From the NCBI RefSeq assembly GCF_003116015.1, contig NZ_LGQZ01000027.1, positions 124,001-188,000 of the forward strand: a stretch of 64,000 bases of DNA. The letters run 5' to 3'. This document shows, piece by piece, positions 62,521 to 64,000 of this stretch. Positions within the stretch are counted from its first letter, which is position 1, and every line of letters begins with the position of its first letter. Under the pieces are notes generated by a model, which did not search any database, had not been told where the DNA came from, and saw nothing but the letters and a program-made list of their open reading frames with translations. Source of the DNA: Azospirillum sp. TSO22-1 (GTDB taxonomy: Bacteria > Pseudomonadota > Alphaproteobacteria > Azospirillales > Azospirillaceae). Made by a program: the position numbers and the translations under genes.

Positions 62521-63354
62521 TCAACTGAACCAGATCTGCATCATCAAGCGCTCGCCTTCCAGCGGTGGCATGGCGCGGTGGAAGCAGGAGGTGTCCTCGA
62601 GGAAACCGGTGCCGGCCGGGCCCTCGATGATCATCGCGCGGTCGGCGCCGAACTGGGCGAAGACCTCGTCCTGCGGTACGTTGGCGGACCCCACCAGGAA
62701 GCGCAGCGGCTTGTCGCGGTGCGAGCCGCACACCAGCGCGTGCGCCCCGGTCCGCTCCGTCACGTCGCTGAGGTAGAAGCAGGCCGAGCAGAAGTTGAAA
62801 TCGTGCACGTCGAAGTGCCAGTCGATGGTCTGGCCGCGGCGCCGCCGCTCGTCCTCGTCCATCCTGGTGGCGAAGCTCCAGAACAGGCGCGGGACCAGCT
62901 TCGTCGGCCGGTAGCCGAGGTGCCGTGTCACCGCGTCCAGCAGCATGTGGTCGTTGCAGATGCGGCGCACCGCGGCGTTCTGGATCGGCTCGGGGATCAG
63001 GCCGAGGACGGCGGGGGTGCCGTCGGCGAGGCGCCCGTCGGTCACGTCGTCATGATGAAAGGGATGCGGCACGCCGCGGTCGTACAGCGCGGCGGTGCGG
63101 GCGAAGGCCTGCAATTCGGCCACCACCTCGACCGGCAGGTCGAAGCCGAAGGCCACCGACTCCCGCCGGACCGCCTCCGCCGCCGCCGCCACGTCCACCC
63201 GTGGGAACAGCGTCGGCACCAGCGCCGGCCCGCCGCGGGGGCGGCGCCCGAAGCCGCGCACGAGGCTGTAGCCGCGGCGCACGGTCTCGAAGCGGCCAAG
63301 CGCATAGTGAAGCTCACCGGCAGCCAGACGCCGGGCGATGTTGGCGACGTTCAT
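62521..63354 (-). CDS. PhyH-like Fe(II)/2-oxoglutarate dioxygenase
   Basis: A 277-residue protein with the phytanoyl-CoA-dioxygenase-type facial triad: His180-x-Asp182 ('DWHFDVHDFNFCS') and His259 ('TSCFHRAMPP'), with an arginine eight to ten residues later that could bind 2-oxoglutarate. The substrate is unknown. Two cysteines beside the triad ('NFCSACF') are unusual but may be structural. Single gene. Confidence 0.85.
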   Translation of the reverse strand: MNVANIARRLAAGELHYALGRFETVRRGYSLVRGFGRRPRGGPALVPTLFPRVDVAAAAEAVRRESVAFGFDLPVEVVAELQAFARTAALYDRGVPHPFHHDDVTDGRLADGTPAVLGLIPEPIQNAAVRRICNDHMLLDAVTRHLGYRPTKLVPRLFWSFATRMDEDERRRRGQTIDWHFDVHDFNFCSACFYLSDVTERTGAHALVCGSHRDKPLRFLVGSANVPQDEVFAQFGADRAMIIEGPAGTGFLEDTSCFHRAMPPLEGERLMMQIWFS

Positions 63355-63514
63355 GGGGGTATTTCCTTGCCGGGACGCTGGAGCGAACCAACGTTTCGTT
63401 GCAGGCGGACTTTATAGAGATTCTAAGTTATTTGCTAAGCAAGCGATGGGTTTAGTCCGACCGATCCCGGGAATACCCCGCCTCGCCGAGGTCCAGCGTC
63501 CGTTGGTGAGGGGC

Positions 63515-63979
63515 TTACAGCCCCTTCACCGCCTCCAGCACCTCCTTGACGTGGCCGGGCACCTTGACCTTGCGCCAGACCTTGCGCACCACGCCGTCCT
63601 TGTCGATCAGGACGGTGGCGCGCTCCATGCCCATGTACTTGCGGCCGTACATGCTCTTCTCGACCCAGACGCCGTAGGTCTCGGCGACGCCGGCCTCCTT
63701 GTCGGAGGCGAGCGTGAAGGGCAGGCTGTACTTCGCCTTGAACTTGTCGTGGCTGGCGACCGAGTCCTTGGACACGCCGATCACCGTGGCGTCCACCCCC
63801 TGGAAATCGGGCAGCTGGTCGCGGAAGCCGCAGGCCTGCGCGGTGCAGCCGGACGTGTCGTCCTTCGGGTAGAAGTACAGCACCACCGGCTTGCCGCGCA
63901 GGGCGGACAGCGTGACGCTGCCGCCGCCGTCGGTCGGCATGGTGAAGTCGGGGGCGGGGGTTCCGGCCTCTACGCTCAT
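63515..63979 (-). CDS. bcp: Peroxiredoxin Bcp (atypical 2-Cys)
   Basis: A 154-residue thiol peroxidase that reduces hydrogen peroxide and organic peroxides with electrons from thioredoxin. The peroxidatic Cys45 and resolving Cys50 lie in 'KDDTSGCTAQACGFRD', the spacing of Bcp/PrxQ proteins. The sequence from Met1 to the stop is complete. It could protect the cell during microaerobic nitrogen fixation, but no direct link is seen. Confidence 0.94.
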   Translation of the reverse strand: MSVEAGTPAPDFTMPTDGGGSVTLSALRGKPVVLYFYPKDDTSGCTAQACGFRDQLPDFQGVDATVIGVSKDSVASHDKFKAKYSLPFTLASDKEAGVAETYGVWVEKSMYGRKYMGMERATVLIDKDGVVRKVWRKVKVPGHVKEVLEAVKGL

Positions 63980-64000
63980 GGTATGTTCGGTTCCTCGGTT

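Overview
The window is a high-GC segment with the gene content of a diazotrophic alphaproteobacterium, most likely Azospirillum or a close relative in Rhodospirillales. The evidence is the operon set (nifHDK, nifENX, nifUSV-cysE-nifW, fixABCX), a draTG pair beside nifH, and a NifA with a GAF domain and the cysteines of oxygen-sensitive NifA proteins. No tRNA, rRNA, CRISPR array or insertion sequence was seen.

Layout. 1-350: end of a SnoaL-like gene and a terminator. 407-3935 (-): fixABCX. 4291-4847 (+): a ccdAB toxin-antitoxin pair between two nif/fix operons. 4844-9710 (-): iscA-like, nifU, nifS, nifV, cysE, nifW. 10186-14376 (-): nifE, nifN, nifX, a DUF269-type gene, a small CCE_0567-type gene, fdxB. 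14608-16779: a TRIC-type membrane protein, DoxX, and two small secreted proteins, one built of 16-residue tandem repeats. 17063-21103 (-): nifHDK. 21417-24527 (-): a chemoreceptor and an unknown gene. 24695-27776 (+): draT, draG, an ArsC-like nitrogenase-associated protein and a class II amidotransferase. 27853-35488 (-): one long array nifB, fdxN, TPR-like, LRV Fe-S protein, nifZ, a second nifZ-type gene, a second nifS-type gene, nifT, an unknown gene, a lysine-less DegT-type protein, a SIR2-like protein. 35640-39937: lysR, a DUF1127 gene, an FHA-cyclase, a DUF465 gene and nifA. From 40159 to the end: a TetR-controlled ABC exporter operon, a giant patatin-like protein, MepA, a methyltransferase, rpmJ, glcDEF, phosphatidylcholine synthase, a ParA-like ATPase, a Sua5-type enzyme, a second FAD-linked hydroxyacid dehydrogenase, a lytic transglycosylase, cytidine deaminase, an acyl-CoA dehydrogenase, a PhyH-like dioxygenase and a Bcp peroxiredoxin.

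How it works together. Five minus-strand operons (fixA, iscA, nifE, nifH, nifB) each start behind a readable sigma-54 -24/-12 promoter with one or two upstream TGT-N10-ACA NifA sites, and nifA itself lies in the window. The products cover the structural enzyme (NifHDK), cofactor assembly (NifB, NifEN, NifX, NifV), Fe-S supply (NifU, NifS, IscA, CysE), maturation (NifW, NifZ, NifT), electron supply (FixABCX, FdxB, FdxN) and post-translational switching of NifH (DraT/DraG). nifQ was not found here.

The least explained items are the 16-residue-repeat secreted protein, the DegT homologue without a PLP lysine, the SIR2-like gene at the end of the nifB array, the ccdAB module sharing an intergenic region with the fixA activator sites, and a family of G/C-rich palindromes between genes.
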